Shown: piece after piece, positions 33,896-42,486 of the stretch
Layout of the letters: each line of letters starts with the position of its first letter
How positions within the stretch are numbered: the stretch's first letter is position 1
Source: UBA1422 sp041859095
Lineage (GTDB): Bacteria > Bacillota > Clostridia > Peptostreptococcales > Anaerovoracaceae
Direction: 5' to 3'
DNA: 55,956 nt
Assembly (NCBI GenBank): GCA_041859095.1
Contig: JBHEKY010000002.1
Span: 1-55,956 of the forward strand
Translations under genes and position numbers: made by a program
Notes under the pieces: generated by a model
Databases searched by the model: none
What the model was told of the DNA's origin: nothing
What the model saw: the letters and a program-made list of their open reading frames with translations, nothing else

Positions 33896-35350
33896 ATGAA
33901 AGAAAAAGCATTGATATTTGAGATGAGTAAACCCGGATGCAAGGCCTATTCTCTACCCATATGTGATGTGCCTGTCAGAGAACCCGCTTCGCTGATTGGA
34001 TCAGAATATCTGAGAACAGAGGACGCGGTACTTCCCGAAGTTAGCGAACTGGATGCAGTCCGGCATTTTACACAATTATCACAGCGGAATCATGGCGTGG
34101 ACTCCGGATTTTATCCTTTGGGCAGCTGTACCATGAAATATAACCCAAAGGTAAATGAAGTAACGGCTGGATTTGACGGGTTCCTGAAACTCCATCCCTA
34201 CCAAAGTGGCGACGCTGCCCAAGGGGCGCTTCAGGTAATGTACGACCTGTCGCAAATGCTGTCGGAAATCACCGGCATGGCACAGGTTTCCCTACAACCT
34301 GCTGCCGGAGCTCACGGCGAAGTCACAGGTCTGATGATGATAAAAGCCTATCACAGCAGCAGAAACGACACCAAAAGAACAAAAATGTTAGTTCCTGACT
34401 CAGCCCATGGCACCAACCCGGCCTCATCGGCGGTGGCGGGATTCGATATCGTTGAAGTAAAATCCAATCCAGAGGGTGGTGTCGATCTGGATAGCCTTCG
34501 AGCGCTAATGAGCGACGAGATTGCCGGTCTGATGCTGACCAACCCAAACACCTTGGGGCTGTTTGATCCCAACATTATGCAAATCGCGGACATCGTCCAT
34601 CAGTCAGGCGGACTCCTTTATTATGACGGTGCAAACCTAAACGCGGTCATGGGAATTGCAAGGCCGGGAGATATGGGATTTGATGTGGTCCACGTGAATC
34701 TGCACAAGACGTTCAGCACGCCTCACGGCGGTGGCGGACCTGGCGCGGGACCTGTTGGTGTGAAGCAATCTCTGGTTCCCTTCTTGCCGGTTCCGATTGT
34801 TGAAAAACGCGGTGAAACCTATTATTTGGAGTCAGACAAGTCGCTCTCCATAGGCAGAATCAAAGGGTTCTACGGCAACTTCGGCGTTCTTGTAAGAGCG
34901 TACTCCTATATTTTGAGTATGGGGGCTGATGGTCTTATGGATGTATCGGAAACAGCAGTTCTCAATGCCAACTACATCGCAGCCAAACTGAAAGACGTAT
35001 ATAAACTCCCTTACGACAAGATTTGCATGCACGAATGCGTTTTGTCTGGAGACTATCAAATGAAATATGGGGTTTCCACCCTGGACATTGCCAAAAGACT
35101 TTTGGATTTCGAATACCACCCACCCACCATATATTTTCCGATGATTGTTCACGAAGCCATGATGATTGAGCCTACCGAATGCGAAAGCAAAGAAACCCTG
35201 GACGAATTCATTGGTGTAATGAGGGCCATCGCGGTTGAGGCGGAACAAGATCCTGATCGAGTAAAAGGAGCCCCCTACACTACCGTCATCTCCAGATTGG
35301 ATGAAGCGTTGGCAGCGCGAAAGCCCATCCTGAAGTGGACAGAGGAGTAA
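33896..35350 (+). CDS. gcvPB: Glycine dehydrogenase (decarboxylating) subunit 2
   Basis: 484 aa C-terminal half of the P-protein. The PLP-binding lysine is in VNLHKTFSTPHGGGGPG; FYPLGSCTMKYNPK near residue 80 is also conserved. Decarboxylates glycine and loads the methylamine group onto lipoyl-H protein. Operon position between gcvPA and lpdA. Confidence 0.97.
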   Translation: MKEKALIFEMSKPGCKAYSLPICDVPVREPASLIGSEYLRTEDAVLPEVSELDAVRHFTQLSQRNHGVDSGFYPLGSCTMKYNPKVNEVTAGFDGFLKLHPYQSGDAAQGALQVMYDLSQMLSEITGMAQVSLQPAAGAHGEVTGLMMIKAYHSSRNDTKRTKMLVPDSAHGTNPASSAVAGFDIVEVKSNPEGGVDLDSLRALMSDEIAGLMLTNPNTLGLFDPNIMQIADIVHQSGGLLYYDGANLNAVMGIARPGDMGFDVVHVNLHKTFSTPHGGGGPGAGPVGVKQSLVPFLPVPIVEKRGETYYLESDKSLSIGRIKGFYGNFGVLVRAYSYILSMGADGLMDVSETAVLNANYIAAKLKDVYKLPYDKICMHECVLSGDYQMKYGVSTLDIAKRLLDFEYHPPTIYFPMIVHEAMMIEPTECESKETLDEFIGVMRAIAVEAEQDPDRVKGAPYTTVISRLDEALAARKPILKWTEE

Positions 35351-35354
35351 TTAT

Positions 35355-36818
35355 ATGAAGAAAGAATTGGTAATCCTCGGTGGCGGACCCGGTGGGTATG
35401 TGGCGGCAATCCGCGCGGCCCAACTAGGCGCTTTGGTGACAATCATCGAACAAGATCGCATTGGGGGCACTTGCCTGAACTACGGTTGCATCCCAACCAA
35501 AGCATTTTACAAGAATGCAGAAGTCCTCAGCATGATGCAAAACCCAGAAGAGTTCGGCATTTCGTTCCCGGACGCAAGTGTTGCCTTTGACATGACAAAA
35601 GTACTGGACCGCAAAAATGAAGTAGTGACAAGAGTGCGAGAAGGCGTAGAGCAATTGCTAAAAGGCAACCGGATTGAGGTTCTCACTGGCACGGCTAAAT
35701 TTGTGGGGGCCAAAGAGCTTCAAGTGACAGGGCATGACGGTAGTATCACCCAAGTTAAAGCAGACCGAATCATTCTTGCCACCGGTTCCAAGTCGGCCCC
35801 CCTGACCGAGCCGGGAATGAACTCCAAAAAAGTAATTACCAGTGACGAAGCCTTGGAACTTACTTATGTACCCAAGCGGATGTTAATCTATGGTGGCGGT
35901 GTCATTGGTGTGGAATTCGCCGGCATTTTTGCCACATTTGGCAGCGATGTCACCATCATCAAATATCGCCCCAGGCTCATTCGAAGTCTGGATGAGGAAG
36001 TTTCAAAAAGGCTCAGCATATATCTGAGAAAAAAGAAAATTAAGTTCGATATTGGCGTAAAAATCAAAGAAGTCATTGAAACGGGCGATGGACTTACTGT
36101 AGTGACGGAGACAGAGAACGGAGTCAAGGAGTACCAATGTGACCTTTTGCTGAGTGCCACAGGTAGAATTCCAAATATCGATGGACTGAACCTTGAAGCA
36201 ACCGGCGTAGCATTCACGGAAAAGGGCATCACGGTGGATGCACAATACCGGACTTCAGCTGATGGAATTTATGCCATCGGTGACGTGACCGGGGGACAGA
36301 TGCTTGCCCATATTGCCTCAGAAGAAGGAAAAGTTTGCGTTGAAAACATCTATGCGAATCATCTTGAAAGTGACCCAACCAATAAAGGGGAAGGCAACAA
36401 AAAGAAGGGCTTTGCTAAAGTGAATTATGATGCCATTCCGTCCTGCATCTTCTCATTCCCGGAAGTGGCTACGGTTGGCATGACAGAAGAAGAGGCAAAA
36501 GAAAAGAACCCGGACTACCTGGTGGGGAAAGCATTGTTTGCAGCCAACGGCAAGGCCATGACGCTGGCAGAGACAGATGGATTTATCAAGATCATTGCTG
36601 ACAAAAACACCCATGTAATTCTGGGGGTGCACATCATCGGACCCCATGCCAGCGATCTAATTACAGAAGGAACCGTTGCGGTAGAAAAGCGGCTAAGCCT
36701 CGAAGAAATCGGAGAGACGGTTCACCCACACCCAACCCTTTGCGAAACCTTTTGGGAAGCGGTGATGGATGCCAAAGGATTGGCGATTCACGCATTGCCC
36801 CGTCCCAGGAAAGAATAG
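35355..36818 (+). CDS. lpdA: Dihydrolipoyl dehydrogenase (L-protein)
   Basis: 487 aa FAD disulfide oxidoreductase that reoxidises dihydrolipoyl-H protein with NAD+. FAD motif GGGPGGYVAAIRAAQLG at residues 9-25, redox-active Cys40 and Cys45 in GGTCLNYGCIPTK, NAD motif GGGVIGVEFA, and the catalytic His-Glu in HPHPTLCE. No N-terminal lipoyl domain. Ends in TAG, with lplA starting ten bases later. Confidence 0.96.
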   Translation: MKKELVILGGGPGGYVAAIRAAQLGALVTIIEQDRIGGTCLNYGCIPTKAFYKNAEVLSMMQNPEEFGISFPDASVAFDMTKVLDRKNEVVTRVREGVEQLLKGNRIEVLTGTAKFVGAKELQVTGHDGSITQVKADRIILATGSKSAPLTEPGMNSKKVITSDEALELTYVPKRMLIYGGGVIGVEFAGIFATFGSDVTIIKYRPRLIRSLDEEVSKRLSIYLRKKKIKFDIGVKIKEVIETGDGLTVVTETENGVKEYQCDLLLSATGRIPNIDGLNLEATGVAFTEKGITVDAQYRTSADGIYAIGDVTGGQMLAHIASEEGKVCVENIYANHLESDPTNKGEGNKKKGFAKVNYDAIPSCIFSFPEVATVGMTEEEAKEKNPDYLVGKALFAANGKAMTLAETDGFIKIIADKNTHVILGVHIIGPHASDLITEGTVAVEKRLSLEEIGETVHPHPTLCETFWEAVMDAKGLAIHALPRPRKE

Positions 36819-36828
36819 GAGGCACCGT

Positions 36829-37809
36829 ATGCAAGACGCAATCAAACCACGGATTATTCATTCAACCTCATATAATCCTTGGGTGAACTTGTCCATTGAA
36901 GAGTACCTTTTACATCACGTCAAACCTGACGAGGTCATTTTGTACCTATGGCAAAACGACAACACGGTAGTCATCGGCCGGAATCAGAACCCTTGGAAAG
37001 AATGCGACTGCGAAGCATTGACTGCGGCCGAAGGAAAACTGGCCCGTCGCTTGTCCGGCGGTGGTGCGGTGTTCCATGATCTTGGCAATCTGAACTTCAC
37101 CTTTATCATGAATAAAAAACATTATGATGTGCGAAAACAACAGATGGTTATCATTGACGCGCTCAAGAAGCATGGCATCGAAGCTGTTTTTTCAGGACGA
37201 AACGACATGCTCATCGATGGAAGAAAGTTTTCAGGCCATGCCTATTACAGCACCGGAATCAACGCGTACCATCATGGAACCATTCTGGTCCATACGGATT
37301 TCGAAAAGTTAAGTGGATACTTGAACCCGTCGGCGGAAAAGATACAGTCAAAAAGCGTCGCCTCGGTGAAGTCTCGGGTCATCAACATTGAGGAGGTATC
37401 TCCCGGCATGACCACGGACATAATCAAACAAAGCATGTCCGAAAGCTTCGCCGCGTACTATGGTGCAGCAGCCAGCAGCACCTTTGAGAGCACCTCGGAT
37501 GCCATCATGGAGCTGTACGAAAAATATTCGTCCTGGGAGTGGTGCTACGGAAAGAGCCCCGCCTTTGAAATTACCCATGGAAAACGGTTCGACTGGGGTG
37601 AGGTAGAAATCAACCTGACCTTGAAAAGTGGCATCATCAAAGAGGTAAAAATCTTCACCGACGCCATGGACGTAGAGATGTTCGATCCGCTTTCCGAAGC
37701 CCTGGTCGGGTGTCCCTATCAAAAATCATCACTATCCGATGCAGTGAAACAAAGCATAGCAGATGAAGCAGCCCAAAAGGATTTGGTGGAGGGGATTAAA
37801 GGCTGGTAG
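36829..37809 (+). CDS. lplA: Lipoate-protein ligase
   Basis: 326 aa from ATG 36829, seven bases after AGGAGG. Biotin/lipoate ligase fold: VIGRNQNPWKECD, RRLSGGGAVFHDLGNLNF (lipoate-binding loop) and an accessory C-terminal domain. Activates lipoate with ATP and attaches it to GcvH Lys63. Inclusion as last gene of the gcv operon means glycine also controls maturation of the H-protein, through lipoate scavenging. Ends in TAG. Confidence 0.95.
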   Translation: MQDAIKPRIIHSTSYNPWVNLSIEEYLLHHVKPDEVILYLWQNDNTVVIGRNQNPWKECDCEALTAAEGKLARRLSGGGAVFHDLGNLNFTFIMNKKHYDVRKQQMVIIDALKKHGIEAVFSGRNDMLIDGRKFSGHAYYSTGINAYHHGTILVHTDFEKLSGYLNPSAEKIQSKSVASVKSRVINIEEVSPGMTTDIIKQSMSESFAAYYGAAASSTFESTSDAIMELYEKYSSWEWCYGKSPAFEITHGKRFDWGEVEINLTLKSGIIKEVKIFTDAMDVEMFDPLSEALVGCPYQKSSLSDAVKQSIADEAAQKDLVEGIKGW

Positions 37810-37865
37810 ACATACCCGTTTAATCCGAACATGCCGATTACAGCAAAGCTAATAAATAATACCAA

Positions 37866-37918
37866 CAAGCAGTCATTACTCAACGATTCTTTTATCGATG
37901 AGGCGTGACTACTTTTTT
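37866..37918 (+). terminator. Hairpin terminator after the gcv operon
   Basis: Long imperfect stem AGTCAttaCTCA / TGAGgcgTGACT followed by ACTTTTTTAA. The same GAGGCGTGACT word ends another terminator at 45215-45266. Confidence 0.6.
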
Positions 37919-37927
37919 AATTAAAAG

Positions 37928-37956
37928 TTGACAACGAAGCAGAGAATCGGTACAAT
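37928..37956 (+). promoter_or_regulatory. Strong sigma-A promoter, left copy
   Basis: TTGACA at 37928-37933, 17-base spacer, TACAAT at 37951-37956. Identical elements and spacing at 46418-46446. Confidence 0.8.
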
Positions 37957-37962
37957 AGCAAC

Positions 37963-38117
37963 ATGAACCAAAAAAGCAATATGCACTATTAATACCAACA
38001 GGTATACATAAATTCACAAATCTAGGGTTTTTATTAATTGGCGCTTGATCAGGATTTGCGTTTTTTGCAATCGGAAAAATATGGTTAGGATTGAAAGAAA
38101 CAGAAAAAAAGACATAG
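37963..38117 (+). pseudogene. Decayed small membrane-protein gene
   Basis: ATG 37963 opens MNQKSNMHY then stops. With one extra A in the A6 tract (37970-37975) the frame would give MNQKKQYALLIPTG, a start I associate with small clostridial membrane proteins, continuing to an in-frame TGA at 38046 and then SGFAFFAIGKIWLGLKETEKKT to TAG 38117. So at least two lesions separate it from an intact small membrane protein. The same leader, with the same A6, is at 46453. Confidence 0.5.
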
Positions 38118-38162
38118 GATAAATTCTGCTATTTACTATTACATGAGAGGTATGGTAACCAA

Positions 38163-38258
38163 ATGAACGAGATAGTCGCAAATTATGGATCACTTGTACT
38201 GCTTATTCCACCAGTTTTAGGATTAGTGTTAATCATTATTCTAATTGTTAGAAGATGA
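38163..38258 (+). CDS. 31-residue membrane peptide
   Basis: ATG 38163 after GAGAGGTATGGTAACCAA. One hydrophobic helix (residues 9-28) ending in VRR. Paralogue of the 53-aa product at 46773: both start MNE(I/T), have YG(S/P)(L/F)VLL and LALII/LVLIII. Followed by a strong terminator. Function unknown. Confidence 0.55.
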   Translation: MNEIVANYGSLVLLIPPVLGLVLIIILIVRR

Positions 38259-38265
38259 AAGTAAA

Positions 38266-38307
38266 ACAAAACGGACCAACTTCATAGAATGAGGTTGATC
38301 CGTTTTT
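38266..38307 (+). terminator. Intrinsic terminator of the small peptide gene
   Basis: AAACGGACCAACTTCA pairs imperfectly with TGAGGTTGATCCGTTT, then TTTCTT. Related hairpins at 46937 and 44843. Confidence 0.8.
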
Positions 38308-38324
38308 CTTATACACTTATATAT

Positions 38325-38402
38325 TCTCAAGTGGTAGGTATTTTTTCGAACCACCGATGCGAATTACGCTGAACAGCACGCCAAATATAATGTTTGCGTC
38401 GC
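38325..38402 (-). pseudogene. Remnant of the 3' end of an EamA transporter gene
   Basis: About 75 bases close to the last codons of the intact gene at 46991-47896 (shared words ACCGATGCGAATTACGCTGA and ACAGCAC). The remainder of the gene is absent; similarity fades near 38400, just before hlyD. Confidence 0.75.
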
Positions 38403-38461
38403 CGGCTATTCCAAGCGCAATGCCAGCTGTCAACTGATGCGCAGCTGGAGGGAGGGGAACA

Positions 38462-39577
38462 CTACCTTGCCTTTACTCCAAGTGCATCTAGCAGGTATTC
38501 CAAATAGGTGATTTGGTCATATTTGATTCTCGTTTCCACATTCATACCGCTTGACAGACTTATCTTCTTGCCGCTTTTATTTGTTAAAAAATCCTTATCT
38601 AGAGTAATTCTTACTTTGAAAAACATATTTCCTTTGTTGTTTGCTGTAACATCAGAATCTATTTCCTTTACAACGCCAGTTAGTATTCCATATTCACTCT
38701 GAATTAATCCGGCAACTTCAATATCGACCTTGTCATTAATTTCAATTCTTGGGATATCCCCCACGCTGACATAACTTTCTATTATATATCGATCAAGCTC
38801 TTTAGATATGCTTCCAATTTGGTTCCCCGCCTGAACAATGACACCCTCTTTATAATCTGAGCTCAGATGCACCGTACCGGAAGAGGTAGCTTTAACCTGA
38901 TACTCGGAGCGGCCTTTCAGTAACGCATCTGCTTGTATTGAGAGTTTCTCAATCTCAGTATTTATATTGACTAAAGATTGGTTTATATCTTGAAGCGCTG
39001 TAAAATAAAGCTCTTCAATCTTGCTCTCATTCTTTTTGGCTTCCTGTTTAATTTGTTCATCGGTGTAGTTATATTGCTGATATGCACTGACATCAAACTG
39101 TAGTTGCTCCCTCTTGATTCTATAGGTTTCAAATTTATTGCGATAATAGTCGTCATTCATATTTGCGGAGTCAAAGTAATTCATATTGTCACGAATACAA
39201 TGGTCCAACTTTTTAAATTGCGTAATCTGCTCCCGATAGGCTTCAATCTGCCCGCCTATTTGTTCCTTTTGAAGATCAAGATCGGTGCTTGCAACAATCA
39301 ACAGAACCATCCCCTGTTCCACATAGGAACCTTCCTGCACGTTTATTTTCGTAATTGCGCCGGTGTAGGAGGACATGATATAGCTCTTGGTTGTACTAAA
39401 GACAGTGCCGGTTCCTTTGATTATGTACATCTTAGGTGTTGTGCTCATCCAGATGGCAAGTATAAGTAAAAGAAACGTTATGACAAGAATGATAATATAT
39501 CCAAAGGGAGGGAGGTCTTTATCAAATAGTATTTTACTGTCCTTGAGATCGGAAATGGTTTTAATCTTACTACTCAT
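38462..39577 (-). CDS. HlyD-family bacteriocin secretion adaptor
   Basis: 371 aa from ATG 39577 (AAGGAAAAAG upstream; overlaps the end of the preceding gene). Membrane-fusion/adaptor protein: N-terminal cytosolic tail, one membrane helix at about 24-45, a biotinyl-lipoyl-like segment (GAITKINVQEGSYVEQGMVLL), a long coiled coil (about 90-210), a second lipoyl half and a beta-barrel domain. Such adaptors couple to C39-peptidase ABC exporters in bacteriocin export; the exporter is encoded upstream. Ends in TAG. Confidence 0.88.
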   Translation of the reverse strand: MSSKIKTISDLKDSKILFDKDLPPFGYIIILVITFLLLILAIWMSTTPKMYIIKGTGTVFSTTKSYIMSSYTGAITKINVQEGSYVEQGMVLLIVASTDLDLQKEQIGGQIEAYREQITQFKKLDHCIRDNMNYFDSANMNDDYYRNKFETYRIKREQLQFDVSAYQQYNYTDEQIKQEAKKNESKIEELYFTALQDINQSLVNINTEIEKLSIQADALLKGRSEYQVKATSSGTVHLSSDYKEGVIVQAGNQIGSISKELDRYIIESYVSVGDIPRIEINDKVDIEVAGLIQSEYGILTGVVKEIDSDVTANNKGNMFFKVRITLDKDFLTNKSGKKISLSSGMNVETRIKYDQITYLEYLLDALGVKAR

Positions 39578-40049
39578 CTTTTTCCTTTTCCATAAACACA
39601 TCAGCTATGAGAGTATCCGCCTGTTTATCAACAAATATAGTGTAGCAGTCACCAACAAGTGGGATATCCAACTCAAAGGCTATGAGATTTAACTTATCAT
39701 ATGCAAATTTTAATTTTTCTTCCGGTCCGGTATAGCGAACATATAGACAATCGGGAACACGGATAACTGGCTCCATTGCGTAAGGTGGTTCGATCTTGTG
39801 AATGAAGTTGTTTGCTTGGCGCATTAGATGGATTTTAATTTCTGCATCACCGAATTTATTAAACTCAAATGCAGTTAATTGAACCAACGGACCAATTGGT
39901 AGAGCACCTTTTGACTTGATATAATTATTAATCTGTTCAACCACTATAAAATAGTTTTCATAGTCCTCTTGAACTAATTCACGGATAGCAACATTGACTA
40001 GTTTTAAAGTCTTACTATTATTAATTGATAGTTTGTCATTTGCAGGCAT
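39570..40049 (-). CDS. GyrI-like / effector-binding-domain protein
   Basis: 159 aa. The pattern YVRYTGPEEKLKFAYDKL, then FELDIPLVGDCYTIF, and the early GALPIGPLVQLTAFEF resembles the bacterial effector-binding (GyrI-like) fold, which binds small hydrophobic molecules. No DNA-binding domain is attached. In this position it may bind a ligand or peptide linked to bacteriocin production. Stop is TAG immediately followed by TAA, and the TAG overlaps the hlyD start. Moderate certainty on the fold; none on the ligand. Confidence 0.55.
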   Translation of the reverse strand: MPANDKLSINNSKTLKLVNVAIRELVQEDYENYFIVVEQINNYIKSKGALPIGPLVQLTAFEFNKFGDAEIKIHLMRQANNFIHKIEPPYAMEPVIRVPDCLYVRYTGPEEKLKFAYDKLNLIAFELDIPLVGDCYTIFVDKQADTLIADVFMEKEKDE

Positions 40050-40192
40050 AATTACTATAGATGCTGTATGAAAATTACAACATTCTTTCCTTTCTTTAAG
40101 TTTATTTATGTGTTCAGCGCTTCATCGTCCTATACCATTTACGAATACTGCTTCATTCCGATTCGAATTAAGGCATTCATAAGGTACAATTA

Positions 40193-41071
40193 TTATTGTC
40201 CATTGATGCGCTCCTTTTGATTCTTGTAGTATGCTTCCGAAACTTTTTGATTATTATAGAATAATGGATATAATGAAAAGCCAACGAAAGCTAGAACAAT
40301 AAAATTTATCGACCCAGGATTATCGCTGATAACTGCCGAATAATAATATGATAAACATAACCCTGCTAACATAGAAACATCTTCAATAATGTCAAATTTA
40401 GTTGCATTCATTTTTGTATGGAAAATAGTGTTCTTTTGGTGATTTATAAATATAAATAACAAATACGCAATTAATGCAATCATCGCATTTCGGTTATTAT
40501 AAAAATGATTAAGAGAAAACAAGAAAGGGAGAATTACATACAAGAAAAATACTACGATTAGCCCAAATCCCATCCATGTTGCTGTTAATGCTAAATTCTT
40601 TGTATAGCTAGTCCCTTTATTGAACAGAATATCTCTGTTCTCCCTTATCTCATCAGACCATTTCATACATCCACGAATTTTGTCTTTTGGAATAAGAACT
40701 GTTCTTTTAGAAATTTGTTCCCATAATTTTATTATTACTACTGTAATAATGATTTGCCCAATTAGCATTAAGGCATAAGTTAGCGGTTGTGCGTAAAAAA
40801 CATTTAAAGTAGGGAGCGCCCCTAAAAAAAACTGTAGCACTAGAAACAACCAATATAACACACGATGAAATCTATTTTGAAAAACGTGTGATCTATAATA
40901 ACTCTCGAACTTCACAGAAATAATAAATAAAATTAAATATGGCAATAGTGCCCATAGCTGAAAAAGAAAATTGTTATTTTGCTTTCCAATTAAAAATGCT
41001 ATTGCTCCATAAATCATGCCATTACAGGAATTAATTAATAACCATTTTATTATTTTTGACTGTTCTTTCAT
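40193..41071 (-). CDS. Polytopic membrane protein of the bacteriocin locus
   Basis: 292 aa with about six to eight hydrophobic segments (around 10-25, 33-50, 68-85, 90-115, 160-185, 190-210, 225-245 and 250-270). No transporter motif recognised. The codons for its last residues (RINGQ) and the bases beyond resemble the start region of the 41971 gene (CGCATCAATGGACAATAA), suggesting local duplication. Position between a prepeptide and the adaptor fits an immunity or export accessory role. Confidence 0.65.
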   Translation of the reverse strand: MKEQSKIIKWLLINSCNGMIYGAIAFLIGKQNNNFLFQLWALLPYLILFIISVKFESYYRSHVFQNRFHRVLYWLFLVLQFFLGALPTLNVFYAQPLTYALMLIGQIIITVVIIKLWEQISKRTVLIPKDKIRGCMKWSDEIRENRDILFNKGTSYTKNLALTATWMGFGLIVVFFLYVILPFLFSLNHFYNNRNAMIALIAYLLFIFINHQKNTIFHTKMNATKFDIIEDVSMLAGLCLSYYYSAVISDNPGSINFIVLAFVGFSLYPLFYNNQKVSEAYYKNQKERINGQ

Positions 41072-41177
41072 TCAACCTACTCCTCCCATTACGTAACCCA
41101 TGACTATGCAATTTGCATGGTACATCTTTTTTGGCATATCGCGGCAAGGATTTGTATCCATGCCGCGATAACTGAAA

Positions 41178-41582
41178 CTATCTCACATCAACATCTAATC
41201 CGTAAACCGTTCCCCCAGATGTCCTTTTAAATCCGATATCGATTCCCTTTCTCTGAACAAGTGCATCAAATACTTTATATCCCATTCCCAAAACCGCACC
41301 AACTCCAGTTACGCCTATGAATAAACCAAGAAGGAAGTTAATTGCTCCAAAGCTTGTAGCAATTTTTCCGACTCCTGCAGTCATCATACCAATGAATTTA
41401 TAAACGCCAAGGCCTATGAGAACAGCTGGAAGTGGGTTAACAGCTACTGCACAGATGACCCCTTTTAACATTGAATTTGAGATGTATACACCCCCTTCTA
41501 TATAAGTCATTTCCTCTCTGTCGATTTCGACATACTTTGATGGCATTACCATCCCAATTCCAGCTAATGTTAATTCACTCAT
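41178..41582 (-). CDS. Double-glycine bacteriocin prepeptide
   Basis: 134 aa from ATG 41582, after AAGAAAGGAATTATT. The leader ends MPSKYVEIDREEMTYIEGG, a typical double-glycine leader for cleavage by the C39 peptidase of the exporter at 42487. The core (about 103 residues) is hydrophobic and glycine-rich with a GxxxG-type run (AVLIGLGVYKFIGMMTAGVG and FLLGLFIGVTGVGAVLGMG), followed by a polar tail, like pore-forming bacteriocins but long. The leader's last 21 residues are identical to those of the peptide at 42394. Ends in TAG. Confidence 0.82.
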   Translation of the reverse strand: MSELTLAGIGMVMPSKYVEIDREEMTYIEGGVYISNSMLKGVICAVAVNPLPAVLIGLGVYKFIGMMTAGVGKIATSFGAINFLLGLFIGVTGVGAVLGMGYKVFDALVQRKGIDIGFKRTSGGTVYGLDVDVR

Positions 41583-41689
41583 AATAATTCCTTTCTTTGC
41601 ACGTTTTGTGCAATTGTTTAAATGTATTTCAACCATACCCGAAGTGATATAATTAATGACTTTTTTGCCACCCGCAACTTTATATGTAG

Positions 41690-41971
41690 CTATTCAATAT
41701 AGTTGTCCGGATCATTCAAATAACTTGTCTTTTCATCATTATATCTAATAAGGTCTTTAAAATAACAAGCCCACATAGCCCCTATAGAGATTAACGCAAT
41801 AGTCGAGAGTGCTATCGTAATAGGTAGTCTGGCATATTCTTTTTGCGTTACTTCCATCCAAAGATGACCATTTGGGCCCAAGCCAATTAGCGTTATATAA
41901 ATTGGTGGGAACAGGGTTGGTTTGTATGCGCCTTTAATTTTGTCCATCATTGTCCTTTGATTATTGTCCAT
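41690..41971 (-). CDS. Small membrane protein, candidate immunity protein
   Basis: 93 aa from ATG 41971, eight bases after GGAGG. Two hydrophobic segments (about 25-40 and 55-75). It directly follows the frameshifted prepeptide gene, the usual place of an immunity gene. No motif recognised. Confidence 0.55.
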   Translation of the reverse strand: MDNNQRTMMDKIKGAYKPTLFPPIYITLIGLGPNGHLWMEVTQKEYARLPITIALSTIALISIGAMWACYFKDLIRYNDEKTSYLNDPDNYIE

Positions 41972-41990
41972 TGATGCGTCCTCCAATTAA

Positions 41991-42394
41991 TTAATCAAAA
42001 AGATAACCGCTTCTGCGATTAGTATCAATCATGTCAATCCCCATAGCAATCATTGCCCCAAGTGATCGTCCACTAATGGTAAACGCCAAATCTACAGCAC
42101 CACCAAAAACTACAGCGGCGTTACTTCCAAATAGCCTTCGTATTTCACTTTGCAGATTCCTAGTTAGTGCTTTTCCAGCATTACTTTTTAAAAAACCTTC
42201 AGTGCACTTCCAGTTTTGATAGCTGTTCCAACACCAGCTGCAATAGCAATACAATCCAAAGCGATTCCAATGGTATTAACAGAATTCCAAAACCCTTGAT
42301 ACCCCCCTTCTATATAAGTCATTTCCTCTCTGTCGATTTCGACATACTTTGATGGCATTACCATCCCAGCTCTTGTTAATGCTAATTCACTCAT
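41991..42394 (-). pseudogene. Double-glycine prepeptide gene split by a frameshift
   Basis: ATG 42394 follows AAGGAAAGGAATTGTT. The first frame encodes leader MSELALTRAG then MPSKYVEIDREEMTYIEGG and a core start, and stops at TAA after SALKVF. In the -1 frame the protein continues LKSNAGKALTRNLQSE to the TAA at 41991. The switch point is a T6 run (plus-strand A6 at 42190-42195). One more T, or a -1 slip at TTT, would give a single protein of about 134 aa, the same length as the sister prepeptide. Decay, phase variation, programmed slippage and sequencing error are all possible. Confidence 0.75.
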
Positions 42395-42486
42395 AACAAT
42401 TCCTTTCCTTGCACATTCTGTGCATTCGTTTAATATTTCCACCATATCCGAAGCGATATAGTTAACGACTTTTTTGAAACACCTGA

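Larger units (their letters stand above)
37901..38402. repeat. Left direct repeat flanking the bacteriocin locus
   Basis: Matches 46397-47070 in three blocks in the same order and orientation: promoter and leader (37901-38012 with 46397-46503), small membrane-peptide gene (38141-38250 with 46750-46860), and terminator plus 3' end of the EamA gene (38266-38402 with 46935-47070). Blocks are separated by unequal spacers. Confidence 0.85.
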
